A DNA stretch of 64,000 nucleotides from Phylloscopus collybita (lineage: Eukaryota; Chordata; Aves; Passeriformes; Phylloscopidae). Position numbers and translations under genes: made by a program. A model generated the notes under the pieces. It saw nothing but the letters and a program-made list of their open reading frames with translations, was not told the origin of the DNA and made no database searches. The DNA is taken from positions 57,349,001 to 57,413,000 of the forward strand of contig JAJNNQ010000075.1 in NCBI GenBank assembly GCA_027886175.1, given 5' to 3'. Positions 11,735 through 24,045 of this stretch are shown in pieces. Numbering within the stretch: the stretch's first letter is position 1; each line of letters starts with the position of its first letter.

Positions 11735-12239
11735 GCGAGCCGAGCCCCTAGTCACCAGTTTCATACAGAACCAAAAGCAGATCGAAGCATTTCCTGCAGG
11801 ACTCCGAGCCCAGCGACTTCCAGCCCTTCGGCTTCTTTTGATGCATTGAAGAAGGGATTAATGGGTCCGTCATCAGCTCCCTGTGCTTGCTCCTCTGAAG
11901 GGGTGGGGGCGGGCGGGAGGGAACCCAAAGAGGAGGGGTGGGGTAGAGAAAGATTTACCAAATAGGGGATTTAGTCATATTTGTGTGCAATGAGAACCTT
12001 ATTAGAGAAGAAATCCTTTAAAATCGAATGAATCCATTTTTGCAAAACCCTCTCCCTGCGCATAACATAGTATCAAGTGGTAGCAGAGGCAAGAGGCTGA
12101 AAACACATTGCACGGTCTGAAATCCCCTCGGGAATGGATGGAGCGAGAAAGAGATGGATGAGGGTAGATAGATGACCCCTCACTTCTCCAGTCCAGGGCG
12201 GGAAGTAGCAGAAAACCGTGGAGATTCTTCCATTCATTC

Positions 12240-12310
12240 AGTGCAGGGGAAGGGGAAAGGGAAGAGGAGGGGAAGGACGGGAGGGAGGCGGTGGTGGGGA
12301 AGGAATGATT
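12240..12310 (+). repeat. G-rich purine tract in the promoter region
   Basis: A run of GGGGAAGGGGAAAGGG type continuing with further G-runs for about 60 bases on the plus strand. It satisfies the spacing of a G-quadruplex and, being nearly all purine, could also form a triplex. It lies about 0.9 kb upstream of the NETO1 start codon. Confidence 0.7.
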
Positions 12311-12465
12311 TCAAAACTGGGAAAGGACGGCTAAGAGGAGAGGGATCGCTTCCCCTCTCCTAATCAATTCATGAATCAGACAAAATGCTCGTGAGTTTCT
12401 CCTTGACCTGCACCTGCCAAAGGGAAATTGAAAAGATTTTCCCCTTGAGAGGCGACTTCTTCCTC

Positions 12466-12518
12466 TACACACCCACACCCACGCACGCACAAAGACACGC
12501 ACACACACACGCACAAAA
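12466..12518 (+). repeat. CA-rich microsatellite
   Basis: A degenerate (CA)n/(CGCA)n stretch on the plus strand in the middle of the CpG island, TG-rich on the NETO1 sense strand. No coding role is visible. Confidence 0.75.
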
Positions 12519-13560
12519 GGGAGCAATAAAAGTTTATCTGCTAATCCTTCGGCCGCAGATACAACGATTACCTCTTCCAATCAGCCCAGAGACTACTGCA
12601 AAATCTCTCCTTTTCTCTCCCGCCCTCCCCCCCGCGTCTAGGACTTATCTTCCTCCCCAGCTACATCCCACCACAAAACCCCATCCCTTTGAGATTGCGG
12701 AGGGCTAGTTGTCAAGGCAGGAAGGGAGGGGGGGAGGATGCAGTAGAGAAAACGTGTTAATAATAAGAGTATTGAGAGGAGCTGAAATGGTCTCGATGGA
12801 AAACAAGAGGCGAGGAGGAGTGGTTGAACAGAAAGGGCTGTGTCCCCTCCTGGCCTGGGGAGCCGGCCCTGCAGAGCCGCGGCAGCCGGCACCTGACTCC
12901 CGCAGCGCCGCGGCCCCGGCCAGGGGACGGCGGCCAGAAAGGACAGCGGGCGAAGCGCACGGCTGGGGCGGCGGCGGGGGACGTGGAGAAGGGAAGACTG
13001 GTGCCACACAAGTGCAGGGGGAGCAGGATGGGATCCCCCGCTCCTCTGCACCGCTGTTGCGGCGGCTAGGCTGGGGAACAGCCGGCCCGGGGAAGCCGCC
13101 GACGCCCGCGGGGATGGGGGCAGAGCCAGGGTACCCGGGATACCCGCAGCCCCTGCCCCGGGCTCCCCACGCCGCAGCAGCAGCATCTCGGAGGCGGGGT
13201 CGGCGCCGCTCCTCCTTGCCCGCACCTGATGCTCATGCCGTTTGCAACAAGAAAAGTGTGTCTGGGAGCGCAGCCGGGGCGGGGAGAGGAGGGGGGGGGG
13301 CGGTGCAGGGGTGTTGAGGAGGAGGCTGTAAGTCAATTAAAAATGAAATGCAGGCCGGGATCCTCCTTTGCGCGGGTGCGGAGAAGCCCGGGCGGGGGTG
13401 AGCGCAGGTCGGACGGCACCGATGGCAGCGTGCCGGCGGTGCGCACTCGCGGGGCCGGGCTGCCCGCTGGGGCCGGATGGGTCTGCCCCTCAGCCCGGGG
13501 TCTGCCGGCGGGCTGGGGGCACTGCTAGCGTAGGCGGGAGGCCTGCTGTCTTTAGGGCAC

Positions 13561-15984
13561 CTTTTAATGAGGTGGGTACCCTCGCTGCCTTTGGGACAGC
13601 ACTGAGTAGCACAGCAGCTCTTCTGGAAGGTGAATGATGAGGACGCCTGGATATTTATGTTTGTGTGTGTGTGTTTGTTTGTTTTTCCCCCAGTAAAAGG
13701 CCATGTTTTAATAAACAGCCTCAGGGGGTTCTTTCAGCCTGTGGATTGTCTACCCCGCACTCTGAAATGAAGACCGTATCTGCCATCAATGCTTACGATT
13801 ACAGGCAGTCAGCAATAACAGCATGCACATTAGGGTAAGTCTGAGGTGGTCTTGGCTAGCAGGATTCACCCTTTCAACCAGCCAGCCAGCCATCAGCCCA
13901 AGCCAGCCTGACTGAGCACTTAAAAATCCTGCTGGGTGAGAAGGGCACAGGGTTTTGCTACAGGGCTATGAGTAAGCTCCTTATAATAAGGAATATAGAA
14001 GACATAAGACTTCATGAAAGGATTCACCTGTTTTGTGTAATCCGTCTTGCCATTAGCAACATCAAGTTTGCAGCAGTTAATCTTAATAAACTGTCCTACT
14101 CTGCTTTCTAACCCTCTCAGCACTTTCTCTGACCTTCCTTATTCTCATCCACAATGAGTTACAGAACTTCATTTGTAGAGTAATTGAAAGACATCTGATT
14201 TATCCATAGGATAAACTTCTATACAAATGTGGACTCTACCTTAGTCAAGCAACAGTAGAGTAACAGAAAGAGGGTAGTGTTGAAAACAATCATACAAATG
14301 TTTATAGGCAGTCAGATGTTTCTTCTGCAGGATGATGCAGACATCCATATGGCTAAGTTTCAAGTTATAGTTACTTAAAAAAAAAAAAAAAAGGTAATAG
14401 ACCAAGTAGGCACAAAACAGCTGATTTTGCTGTTCTGGGAAATGTGCTGTGTCACATCATATAACAGTGAGCTTCACATTTTTTCTTTTCTGAAATAAGA
14501 TGTTTTCAGTTTTAAAATTCCTAGATCTTTTATTGTCACTCATAATTTTAAGAACACCACTGCAATAGTACTGAGAAACAGAAAGTAGTACATACCAAGT
14601 GTGTTTATGCTAAAATGTAATCAGTAACCATCATTGTGGAGGGAGACATCCACACAGTAAATGAGGCATGGCCACAGTGGCCACTGCATGCTCTCATTAG
14701 CAATGAGACCTTAAGGAGATATCTCAGGATCTACATTGTTGAATGCTAAAAGCTTATGCAAAAGTGTTTATAAGCAAGTACCCAGTGTTTGCAATTTAGA
14801 GACTGGTCAAAATTGCTTATAATAAAAAAAAAAAAATAAATTGCAATAGGTATCATTTCTGTAGAGAGTTTGAATTTTTTAACTTCATACAACTACTGAA
14901 ATCTTCACCACCTTTTTTTTTGGCTCTATGTCACATTTTGTTGCAAAATCTCTTTATGTGAGTTTGGTAAAAGCTCTTTCTAATAAAGTAGTAGCTCATG
15001 CTCTTAGGGGGCACCTTCCACTACCCTGGAATTCTATAGCTATTTTTTTATAAACTTAGTGTGTATTTTAACATCCTTAATTAGCCGATTGCCAGAACCT
15101 TACATTTCTACTAGGCAGTAAACTAAAATAAGAAGAAAAGGACTGACATTTAATAAAACATGATTTTTTTTTATGGGAAAGCCTAATAACCATGAACAAT
15201 TATGTCAAATGGCATCGTAGTAGTATTAGCTAGTCTTTGGCTTTACTTGGTCAGAGTCCTATTGATTTTTAAATGAGTTTAGATTTTGCATTTTTCTTAT
15301 TCCATTGTCTTATTTTATGGAATGACAACTACATTTTCAGATTAGAAATATACTTTCATTAGTTCTATATTGGTTGTCAGCTGCATCTTGTTTTTAAAAA
15401 TAAGCAAGAAAACCCAACATAATTTTGTTCTTTGATTCAGTACATACAATGCTATTCTTTGTTTTAAACCATCCATTACATGAAAATCTCTTCATATAGC
15501 AAATCTCTTCATTTTGTCAGCCTCTTTCACATTCACAACTAAATTTTTCTATTGATTTTTCAAGCAACTTGTTTGAACCCAAAATGTTTTATTCAGCAAG
15601 ACATGAAGCACTTCCTTCCTGTGGTCTAACATCTTTAGACCAGCCTAAGACACTGATCAGCCTGAGGAGGGTTTGTATGGCTGAAAGCAGATCACTCATT
15701 TATAGACCAGCTCAAGCACATGTGAAACATTTTCAAATTGAATTTACAAGATGAAAAAAGACACATATGCATGAAAATATCTAAAAGTTTTGTCCAAAAC
15801 AGTAGTGTGCAATCTTCTATTGAGATCCACATGAAGCATCAGACAGTTTTCCTCAACAGACAGAAAAAAAAGTTTTTGTCTCTGAATTGTGTTATGCTGG
15901 TGTTTCAATGACAAGAAAAGAAAAGTTCTGCTTTGCTTTCCCCCCCTTCTGTGGTTAGCCTATGTGTTTGTATGTCAAAAGCAG
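13561..15984. other. Intergenic, 5' flank of NETO1: nothing recognised
   Basis: AT-rich DNA immediately outside the CpG island. A short TG/TTTG microsatellite is at about 13659-13686 and adenine runs occur at about 14379-14394 and 14824-14836. No exon, RNA gene or mobile element was recognised. Confidence 0.6.
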
Positions 15985-16095
15985 AAGTCCTGGGCAACTG
16001 GCTGTAAGTGGTCCTGTCTAGGCAAGGGGTTGGACAAGACAATCTCCAGATGTCCCTTCCCACCTCAAACACTCTGTGATACTTTGAGTCTGTAA
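15985..16095 (+). mobile_element. CR1 LINE 3' end fragment
   Basis: The stretch with GGGGTTGGACAAGAC followed by CTCCAGATGTCCCTTCC and an ending of the CTCTGTGATACTTTGAG type matches the well-known 3' untranslated end of chicken repeat 1 (CR1), plus orientation. It is short and diverged, a 5'-truncated copy as is normal for CR1. The terminal octamer repeat is degenerate. Confidence 0.75.
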
Positions 16096-19000
16096 TCAGT
16101 GGGTAACAATGGAGCATAAAGTGGGGGAACAGTTTCGGTGAGAAAAGAAAACTCTTTAATATTCAGGACTGACTTGGCTTGCTTTCAGTTGTAGTGTGTA
16201 AGAAAATGAGACAATATATCTCGATTATTTTCTCCTTGAACCAGAGGAGATTATTCAGTCTCAGTTAAAATGGTAAATTATTCTCAGTTAAAAATTCCTC
16301 AGCATGGAGAAATGTAAGGTAAATTGCCTCCATACTTTCTCAATTAAATTCTTTCTTGTGAAAACAAAACCTGACCAACATTTGCCCATCCTTTCCAGGC
16401 TACTTTGAATAGTCTTGTCTTATCCCAGTTCTGCCATTGACAACTGTTCTAACTATACCCCATAAAAACTAAGTGAATTAATTCATCTTTGTGTAGATAA
16501 AAGACTTAAAGGATTCAAAATAGCCACAAGTTTCTCCCACATTTTCCAAAAAACATTCCTTGAACTGAAAGAAACAGCACAGTTATGAAATGGAGAAGGC
16601 ACTGGCTTCCTTATTTATGGAAAGGAATTTATGTTTCTGAGGGTGGGAAGAAATACTAGAGCAGTATTTCTTTTCTCTATGCCTTCTTTAAAAACATTTT
16701 GGATTCTGTGCTGTCATATGTAATCACAGATGCACTTTTTTGCACAATCTCTTTGTGAATGATTTTTTTGCTAGAATGTAGCAGATCGAAACTACAGGCT
16801 CAGTATAACACTTATACACAGTGTGACATTTGGAAACACTGAAATGAATCACCGAGCTGATCAGCACATCTACATTCATGGTTTAGTTCAGATTGGGAGT
16901 GTGGTTCTAAAATGAATCTTCCAATTGCCCTCACTTACTGCATTTTGGATTGCAAATTGGAGCAGACTTTGAGTGTGTGAGCTGTTTTTCTTATAGATAA
17001 AACAAAGCTGAGAGATGTGTTCCTAGAGCAGAGTCTGTTTTTTAACTTCTAAAGGGCATGCAGCCCCCCAGGAACACACTAAAACTAGTGCTAAATAAAT
17101 ACCTTTTAAAAGAGATACAGAGCAGCCAAGGAAAACTCTGTACCAACAATTTCACCCTTCAGGTAGGCTCCTTTTGCCCTGAATTGTATATTGACATGGA
17201 CTTATTCAGGACTTCTTTCGACAGTGCTAGAAGCTGAAACACGAAAAACTGAAATGCATTCCAGTCTTTTGTGATGAAACACCTACAGTGAGGCGTAACA
17301 TATACCTTCCTGTATGACATCAGGATAATGGAACCTTTTAGCCCCCTCAAATTGCATCTTTTCTCTTATCCATTTTCTGGTCATTCACAAACTGTCTCTT
17401 GTAAGTGCGGAAGGACTTTGTGTCTGCACTCTTCCAACAAATGTTTTCCTGACTACGACAAATTTAGAACATCTCTTCTCACACAATTTTCTTGAAAATT
17501 GAAGTGTATTTCCCTTCTGCAAACCAGTCTGGTAGATAACCCTTAAATATGAGAAGAAAGCAGTTTAACCAAGAAATGAAGGAAAATCGGATACTTTTCA
17601 TCTGCAGTTTTTCATGTAAATTCATGTAAATCCAAGTAGCACTTACATGATACCACACAATTTCAATGGATTAAAGACTTCTGTTCTACGGGACACTTTC
17701 ATTTCTTCTTATCTTTTTTTCTTTTATCCTGTTTGATTAGTCTCACTTTGAAATTGAATGAATTTAAAAAATCAGTTTTTGGGGGTGATACAGTAATTGG
17801 AAAGGTTGCCTACTGTACTCAATTTTCTTTCTTTTTTTAGAATAGTAGTATTCAAAATGGGGGGAGATTGTGGACTCAGAGTGTACAATACTACCCATTG
17901 GGATGCAGAAAGAAAATATTTTTTACACCATTAATAAACAAAACAAAACAAAACAATTTTTAAAAAAAGTTTCTTAGTTCATGCTTATCTCATCCTTCTT
18001 AATTTCCATTTTTGTATATGATTTATAAACACAGTGCATTAGTACAGTAGTCTGTGTATGTATTTTATAAATAAGTAAATAAACATATATTAGGCTGCAT
18101 GCTTAAAAGATCTTTTACTAAATAGGAGTTTGCTACCAAAAGAAGTTTGAAGACCACTACAGTTCTGCCAGATATCCTCTCTGGAGCAAATGGCATTTCT
18201 GCTAGCAAAAATGCTAGCTCAGATTCCACATTTAAGACAGAGATAAATTTGTCACTTAAATTAAGGCTTTCAAGAACCTTGAATTCTACCATTTCAAGAA
18301 TAAGGGCAATTCAAAATTTGGAGGGCGAGGGGGTTGGTTTTGTTAGTTGTTTTGTTTTTTGTCATTCACATATTGATGATTTGATTTATAAATTAAACAC
18401 AGACATGTTGCTATCTGAAAGAGCTCAAGAAATCCCATACCTATTATTGGCAAAGTCTGGAAGAAAGCTCTTGAACTGAAATATCTGAAAAAATTTTCTC
18501 CCTTCCAAGTCATCTAGTAAGAATTTTGTGATTACTACCCTCTTACTAAAATAACTAATATCAAATAAAACCCCAAAAATGAAAAGAAAAAAACAAGAAA
18601 AGATGATAAATACAAGTTTTCAAAGAAACAACTGTAAGAGCACATGAAACTCATGGTACATCTTCCCAAGATTATATTCTAAATCATCAATCACAGGTTA
18701 AGAATTTGAAGACAACAGCAGAAGGCATAGCATACCATGGGAATCTGCATAATTTAAAATTAAAACCTGAAATGGTAGAAGTTAAAATTAGATTTAAAAT
18801 AGAAAAGTTGTTCCTTGCAAAACTACTATGATTAATACATAATAAAAATTAGCAAAAAATTACTAGTTTATTATTAGCTGATTCATCTGCGCTTACCTCT
18901 GAGCCATTCCATTGCAGCTTTTAGTGCACTGTTTTTCCTATAACTCTTTAGGTTAAGTAAACCCAAATACTCAATGAGGGTCCCATCTGAAAACTGTATT

Positions 19001-21189
19001 TAGAAATAACGTGACATATACAAGAACTGTATGAACCTGTTCTTCATTGTAAGAATGAAGAGTACTTAAGAGCAAATATAATTCAGTTACATAGATAATT
19101 GATGTTTTCCTGAAATATTCTCTTTAGTACTGATAAATACCTCCTTAATAAGACAAAGCAGCACCATTTCTCCTACACAGTAGTTTGGAATCTTAGAAGG
19201 GTTAATTGGAAAGTTCAACTAATTCTTATTTCATTAGTGTTCCAGTGGAATGCTGCAATCAAATGTATTTTTTCTCAGGGAATTATTAATAGGGCTCAAT
19301 TTACCATTTAAGACAAATACTCTTTTTTACACTGGGGAGGCAGGGTGAGTCATATTTATTATTTAGGTGGAATATTTATAATATTGTGCCATGGAAAGAA
19401 GTGCATGAATCTTGCTGTCTTGCCCAACATTTCATCCATGCAAGAGAGTAACAGAGGTGGTGGCAAATCATATATTTTGGAGTCAAATTAGTTATTGCAA
19501 GATACTATGAAATTACTAATTACTGTAGACCTGGTTCAAAAAAAAAAAAAGCATTTATTTATAGTCTCTTATGGAAAAGGAATTTGAAAGCTGCATGCAA
19601 TTTTCTAACTTCCAAGTCAGCATCTTTGCTATATCTAGCACATGAGTTATATAGGTAGTGCATGCAGGAAAGCTACAAGTAAATAAATGATGGACTGCAA
19701 ACTAGATTGAGATGAAGGCAGAAGGGGAAGAGTTATTTGGGAACACTGAATTGAAAGGAAAAGCCTGGCTTGATCGGCAGTTGTAAATCAACAGAATTTC
19801 ACTGAAGATGCTGGATACACATTTGTCAGTCAAAGTGAAGTCTTATTTTAAAAGACTAGCTTCTAGACTAACTGTTTAGACTTTTATTTTTGTGTTGTCC
19901 TTTTCTTAATCTTGAGACGGGAACAAAGGGGAAGGTTGGCAGAAGATGAAAAGAGTACATATATAAGGTAAGTTGGCATAGTCCTAGTGGAGATACCTGG
20001 ATATTAATGGTTAACACTGAAGACTTTTCTCAGGTAAAATTCATTAATTACAAGTACTAACAGACCTAGGAATCTGTATATATGGGGTTTTGCTTTCAGG
20101 AAACTGGCATCAAAATATTCTAAATAAGGCAAAATTATTGCATTATGCTTTGGGACAATATGTTAGTATACTTTAAAGTTGCAATTTTTCCAAGAAGGTC
20201 ACTAAAAATGCAGAGTCCTTCGACTATTATTTACATGAATATGTTGTTACAGGGGAAAACTCTTCTGTTTCTAGTTTAAAATGCATGTCTTGTAATTTAA
20301 GTCCTGTAACACTTCTTCATAATTAAGAAAAATATGTCGAACCTAGCATTTTTAACACACATTTCTGGGAAAATGTAAACTACTTCTTTCCAAGGCCCCA
20401 TCTCATGTAAAAATAATCATCTCTTTTTAAAGTCACAGCTAGGACAAAATTTAGTATCATTAAGTCAATAAGTGTTCAAATTACTTTCAGTTTCCATCTT
20501 CTGAATGGCCTTTCATTCACAGCATGCATATGTAAATTTTGACAGAGGTCTTCATCATTAAATGAATAGTATCCTCTTGCACATGACAGTTTTTTAAATT
20601 ACAGTTCATCTTTCTCAGTGCATTCTGCATCAGCCTACTAAACTGAATAGCCTCAAGTTTAGCTATTCTATTTTAAAACTGTCAAACATTATTAGTAGAG
20701 CAGAGAAGCAGTTCAAAAAGTAATTAATTCCAGGGCTTAGAGTAAACTGCTATTTTAATTAAAAGAACACTAAATACTAATGTCCTGATTCTTTGTACTT
20801 AGAACATGAAATAAATCACTTACATTTAATACATTTTAAATGCAAGTTGAAATATATTAAAGGCATATCTCCTGTCCCTGCTCTTTATAAGTTGGTTTAA
20901 AAAAAGAGAAAATATTATATGCCATATTTATTGGTTATGCTGTGCCATTTTTCTTATTGATTCTCTTCCCCACTGTGCTGAATAGGAATATCAACTGTTA
21001 CACCGTAATTGCACTGTGTAAGATGCCAGACCTCAGCTGTGCAGTTGAGGCTATTGCCACCTCTAAGTCCACAGAAGATGTGAGGTCCCAAACACAGTAG
21101 ATGTGAGGTTCTCTTTTGAAGCTGTGAAGTGTTTTCCATGCTCTGCAAATTTAAAACTTCCATCTTGTGCAGACTTTAAATAATACACA
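16096..21189. other. Intergenic: one candidate regulatory block, otherwise nothing recognised
   Basis: About 5 kb without a recognisable gene. The block at about 16780-17040 is non-repetitive and looks like a conserved noncoding element. A short A/C-rich stretch lies near 17935-17962, a T-rich tract at about 17700-17730, and adenine runs near 19539. The open frames here, such as 18147-18479 on plus, show no family motif. Confidence 0.55.
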
Positions 21190-21395
21190 AGGAAGGAATT
21201 TTACATGTGAAGAAGCACTGTTCAGAGCACTGGAACAGGCTGCACAGAGAGGTGAGGTCTCCTTCTCTGGAGATATTCAAATCCCTCCTGAAAATGATCC
21301 TGTGCAATGTACTGCAGGTGAACATGCTTTAGCAGTGGGGTTACATGACCTTCAGAACCCCCTTCCAACCCTCATCATTCTGTGACTCTGTGAAG
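21190..21395 (+). mobile_element. CR1 LINE 3' end fragment
   Basis: Contains the typical CR1 run of GCACTGGAACAGGCTGC, CAGAGAGGTGAGGTCTCC, an internal GGAGATATTCAAA motif, then CCCCCTTCCAACCCTCA and the octamer-type end ATTCTGTGACTCTGTGA. The order is the standard end of the CR1 reverse-transcriptase ORF running into its 3' UTR. The open frame at 21167-21385 on plus is the decayed C-terminus of that ORF, not a host gene. Confidence 0.85.
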
Positions 21396-22013
21396 CAAGC
21401 CTTTTGGGCAGCTTGGTTTTTACTATAACTTTACAGTCTCACATCTTTGGTGGGCCTCTCGCCTCATGGAGCAGTTAAAGTCTGCAGGTATGTCTGCAGT
21501 GTGCCACAGAGCACAGCATGGCTGCTCCTAAATTAGCACTCAGTGATTCCCTCACTGCCAGACAGAAATATCCATAGGGATCATCACCACGGCCTGAAGA
21601 AGCTTGAGCTACAAGGCACCCATGAGGTCAGGGTTGCTTCTCTGGAACAGGAGGCTGTGTGTACCACACCATGGTATCAACATTGCCTGGGGCCAGCTCA
21701 GGTATCTATGCACAGAGCTTTGAATAGCACAGTTCTGCCTTACTGCTTCTGTCTGTGGTGCTTGTCTCGCCTCATAGTAGAACTGCAGTAATGCAATACG
21801 CATCGCCACAACATTTCCCATGTGGAGAAAATTCTAGCTTGTGAAAGCTGATTGACAAGGACACACTATGTTTGTCCTTCCTTCTCCAAAATATTTGACT
21901 TTCTCTATCATTTCTAATTCAGTTGCTACTTTATGGCCAGGACCCAGGGAAACTAAAAGATCAATTCAAATTTTGGGAAGGAAGACAGAAAACAAGCTTA
22001 ATCATCTAGTTTG

Positions 22014-22090
22014 AAAACAAACAAACAAATAAAAACAAACAAACAAACAAACAAAAACCAAACCGCCACCCCCCCCCAAAAAAAAAATCC
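22014..22090 (+). repeat. (AAAC)n A/C-rich tract
   Basis: Repeats of AAAC and AAAAC, then a CCGCCACC-like stretch with nine C and a further A run. It is one of a recurrent class of A/C (or G/T) low-complexity tracts in this window. Confidence 0.9.
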
Positions 22091-22472
22091 TTAAAATTTT
22101 ATTGCAGATTATATGTCTAGCCTGCAAGAGCATCTGATAAAATTTAAGTAACTGATGCAAGATTTTGTCATCACTGTGAAGGAAATGATAGAAAAAATAC
22201 TCCCCTTTCTTCCCAGCTACAAGGTTCAGCACTGTGACCTTATCTTCTCTAAAAAACTTTGAAAATCTGGACAGAAAACCTGCACCTGAAATCTGTTAAA
22301 TTCTGATTCAAGGGCTTTTGGTTTTTCTTTTTCTGATTTAGACTACAGATTTAAAATAGAGATGCTGCATCCCAAATAATTATTAAGAGGCTTACCATGG
22401 GGCTTTGTTTTATATATTTAAAGTTCCTGGAAAATCCAGTCCTGAACATAAGAAACTTTTGATGTACTCTCT

Positions 22473-22475
<3 letters not shown>

Positions 22476-22524
<49 letters not shown>
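22476..22524 (+). repeat. Uninterrupted T run of 49 bases
   Basis: Counted directly as T from 22476 to 22524, preceded by a short CT repeat. No recognisable retrocopy body adjoins it on the minus strand, where it would be a poly(A) tail. Confidence 0.95.
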
Positions 22525-22525
<1 letters not shown>

Positions 22526-23817
22526 TGGCAGAAAACTTTATCTGAATTATCATGGTCTTTTTTCATCTGCACTATGGCCACATGGCATTTTAATATTGGT
22601 CCAGTATTACCAATATGAGAAAAAATCCTGGAAGGAATATCAAGTATTAAGGCTTATCTCAAGTGTTTTAGCATTTTTGATTTTAGGGTCTATTCTCAGC
22701 TTATTCTCTTTATAAGCTTTATCCACTTGTGAAGCTTTTTTTATTTTTCCTGCCAAGTATCTGATTCTTTCTTTATATTTTGTAAAAATGTTAAGAATGG
22801 TTGAATGATTTTTCAGTCTAATATAAAGAAATAAAACTCTGCTAATTAATTCTTTATCTGAAAAGTTTTTAGAGACCTTTCTTTAAATAGAAGAACATTA
22901 ATTTAATTTAAATTTCTGATAGCTCATGCAAATAATTACGGCATTAAAAGTCTATACAAATTTGACCAAATTGGAAACACAGAAGGGCTATCTCCTAGCC
23001 AGTGCAAAGGAGGGAGGAAAAAAGATAGACATGGAAGGACTAACATATAATTGAAAGTAGGCTTCTTCTAGATGGTGCTATTGCTTTGCTCTTGTGTGAA
23101 AAAAAATCTTCTCAGAAGAAAATGGATTGTGATAAATTTATTAAGGTCTATATTGCTGTTATATAAATGAGAGACATTATCAGGATAAAAATAATCTCAC
23201 ACATAGCATACCTAACTTCTAAGTGTATATTATATTTATGTTTTCAAGTACTTTTCAAGGTAATTTTCAATTTCATATATACTGTCATATCTAAATTACA
23301 TTGCATCAATTAACACTATCACTTGATTTTTTCTTCAAAATTTATACCAAAATGAGGCTTTGACCACAGAAAACTACCATTTTTCCTCTGGCAGTATTAA
23401 AAGGCTTGAAAGACTCATAAAACACTCTGGGATTTGCATATACATACTACTAATCAGATTACCTGCCCAGCAGTCTGAATTGAGAGAGGTCAAATAGGAA
23501 AATATCTATATTGCAGATATGTTCTTTATTCATATTTACATTTATTAATATTTGTAGCACACTGCTCAATTCCTAAAGATCAGAACATGTTTCCCTTTTG
23601 TTCAGATGCTTAATTTCTTTATATGGATTTAAGAATAAGGACTTCAATGAAAATAAACTGAGGGATTCAGTAGTATAAGTGTTCAGAAAAGCTGTTGTTC
23701 AAAATCACTTACCTGGCAAAAGTCCCAGAAAGACAGCACTGGTGTCATCTCCTCAAAACATTATATGGCTCCTTTACTCCATCTCAAAGCTTTTATTGTA
23801 TTTATTTTCAAATCTTC

Positions 23818-24045
23818 AAAGAATCATAGGGAAATAAAAATGAGAGGGCCTTTAAGAGGTCACTAAGTTCTCTGGCACAAGGCTAGATGAACTATATATT
23901 TGTCATTCCTGATACATGTTTATGTAGCCAGTCCTTAAACTCTCTATTGAAGGAGATAACAAAGTCTCAATGGGCAGTTTCTTTCCATGCTTCAGTAACC
24001 CTATTAGTATTAACATTCAACCTGAATCTTTCTGGATGCAAATCC
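23818..24045 (-). mobile_element. Old CR1-like LINE 3' fragment
   Basis: Starts with GAATCATAGG, the reverse complement of a CR1 terminal octamer. Decayed motifs follow that are typical of reversed amniote CR1 3' ends (CATTCCTGATACATGTTTAT, a GTCCTTAAA motif, CTCAATGGGCAG and AACCTGAATCTTTCT). Orientation is minus. The divergence is clearly greater than in the 21.2-kb copy, so this is an older insertion. Confidence 0.6.

Larger units (their letters stand above)
10860..13560. promoter_or_regulatory. NETO1: CpG island and promoter region of NETO1
   Basis: GC content and CpG density rise sharply between about 10.86 and 13.56 kb, in two peaks (10.86-11.74 and 12.84-13.56 kb) separated by a less GC-rich, partly purine-rich stretch. 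GC boxes (CCCCGCCCC type) occur at about 10890-10905 and 10932-10950. An inverted CCAAT box (CCAATCA on plus) lies near 12576. The start codon is at 11379, so most of the island is upstream sequence and 5' UTR of the minus-strand gene. No canonical TATA box is placed so as to fix a start site; dispersed initiation is likely (inference). Islands of this size often also fire in the opposite direction, so a plus-strand divergent noncoding transcript is possible. The long open frames here in all phases result from the low stop-codon frequency of GC-rich DNA. Confidence 0.85.
21396..23817. other. Intergenic: simple repeats, no gene seen
   Basis: The first 400 bases (to about 21810) are slightly GC-richer and may be an unrecognised old repeat. 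An AAAC-type tract with a C run lies at 22014-22090 and a very long T run at 22476-22524. The remainder is AT-rich and shows nothing I can name. Confidence 0.55.

Noticed and set aside
12638..13336. 232-codon minus and 202-codon plus open frames in the CpG island
   Set aside because: Overlapping frames on both strands with Pro/Arg/Gly/Ala-rich composition and no domain; explained by lack of stop codons in GC-rich DNA.
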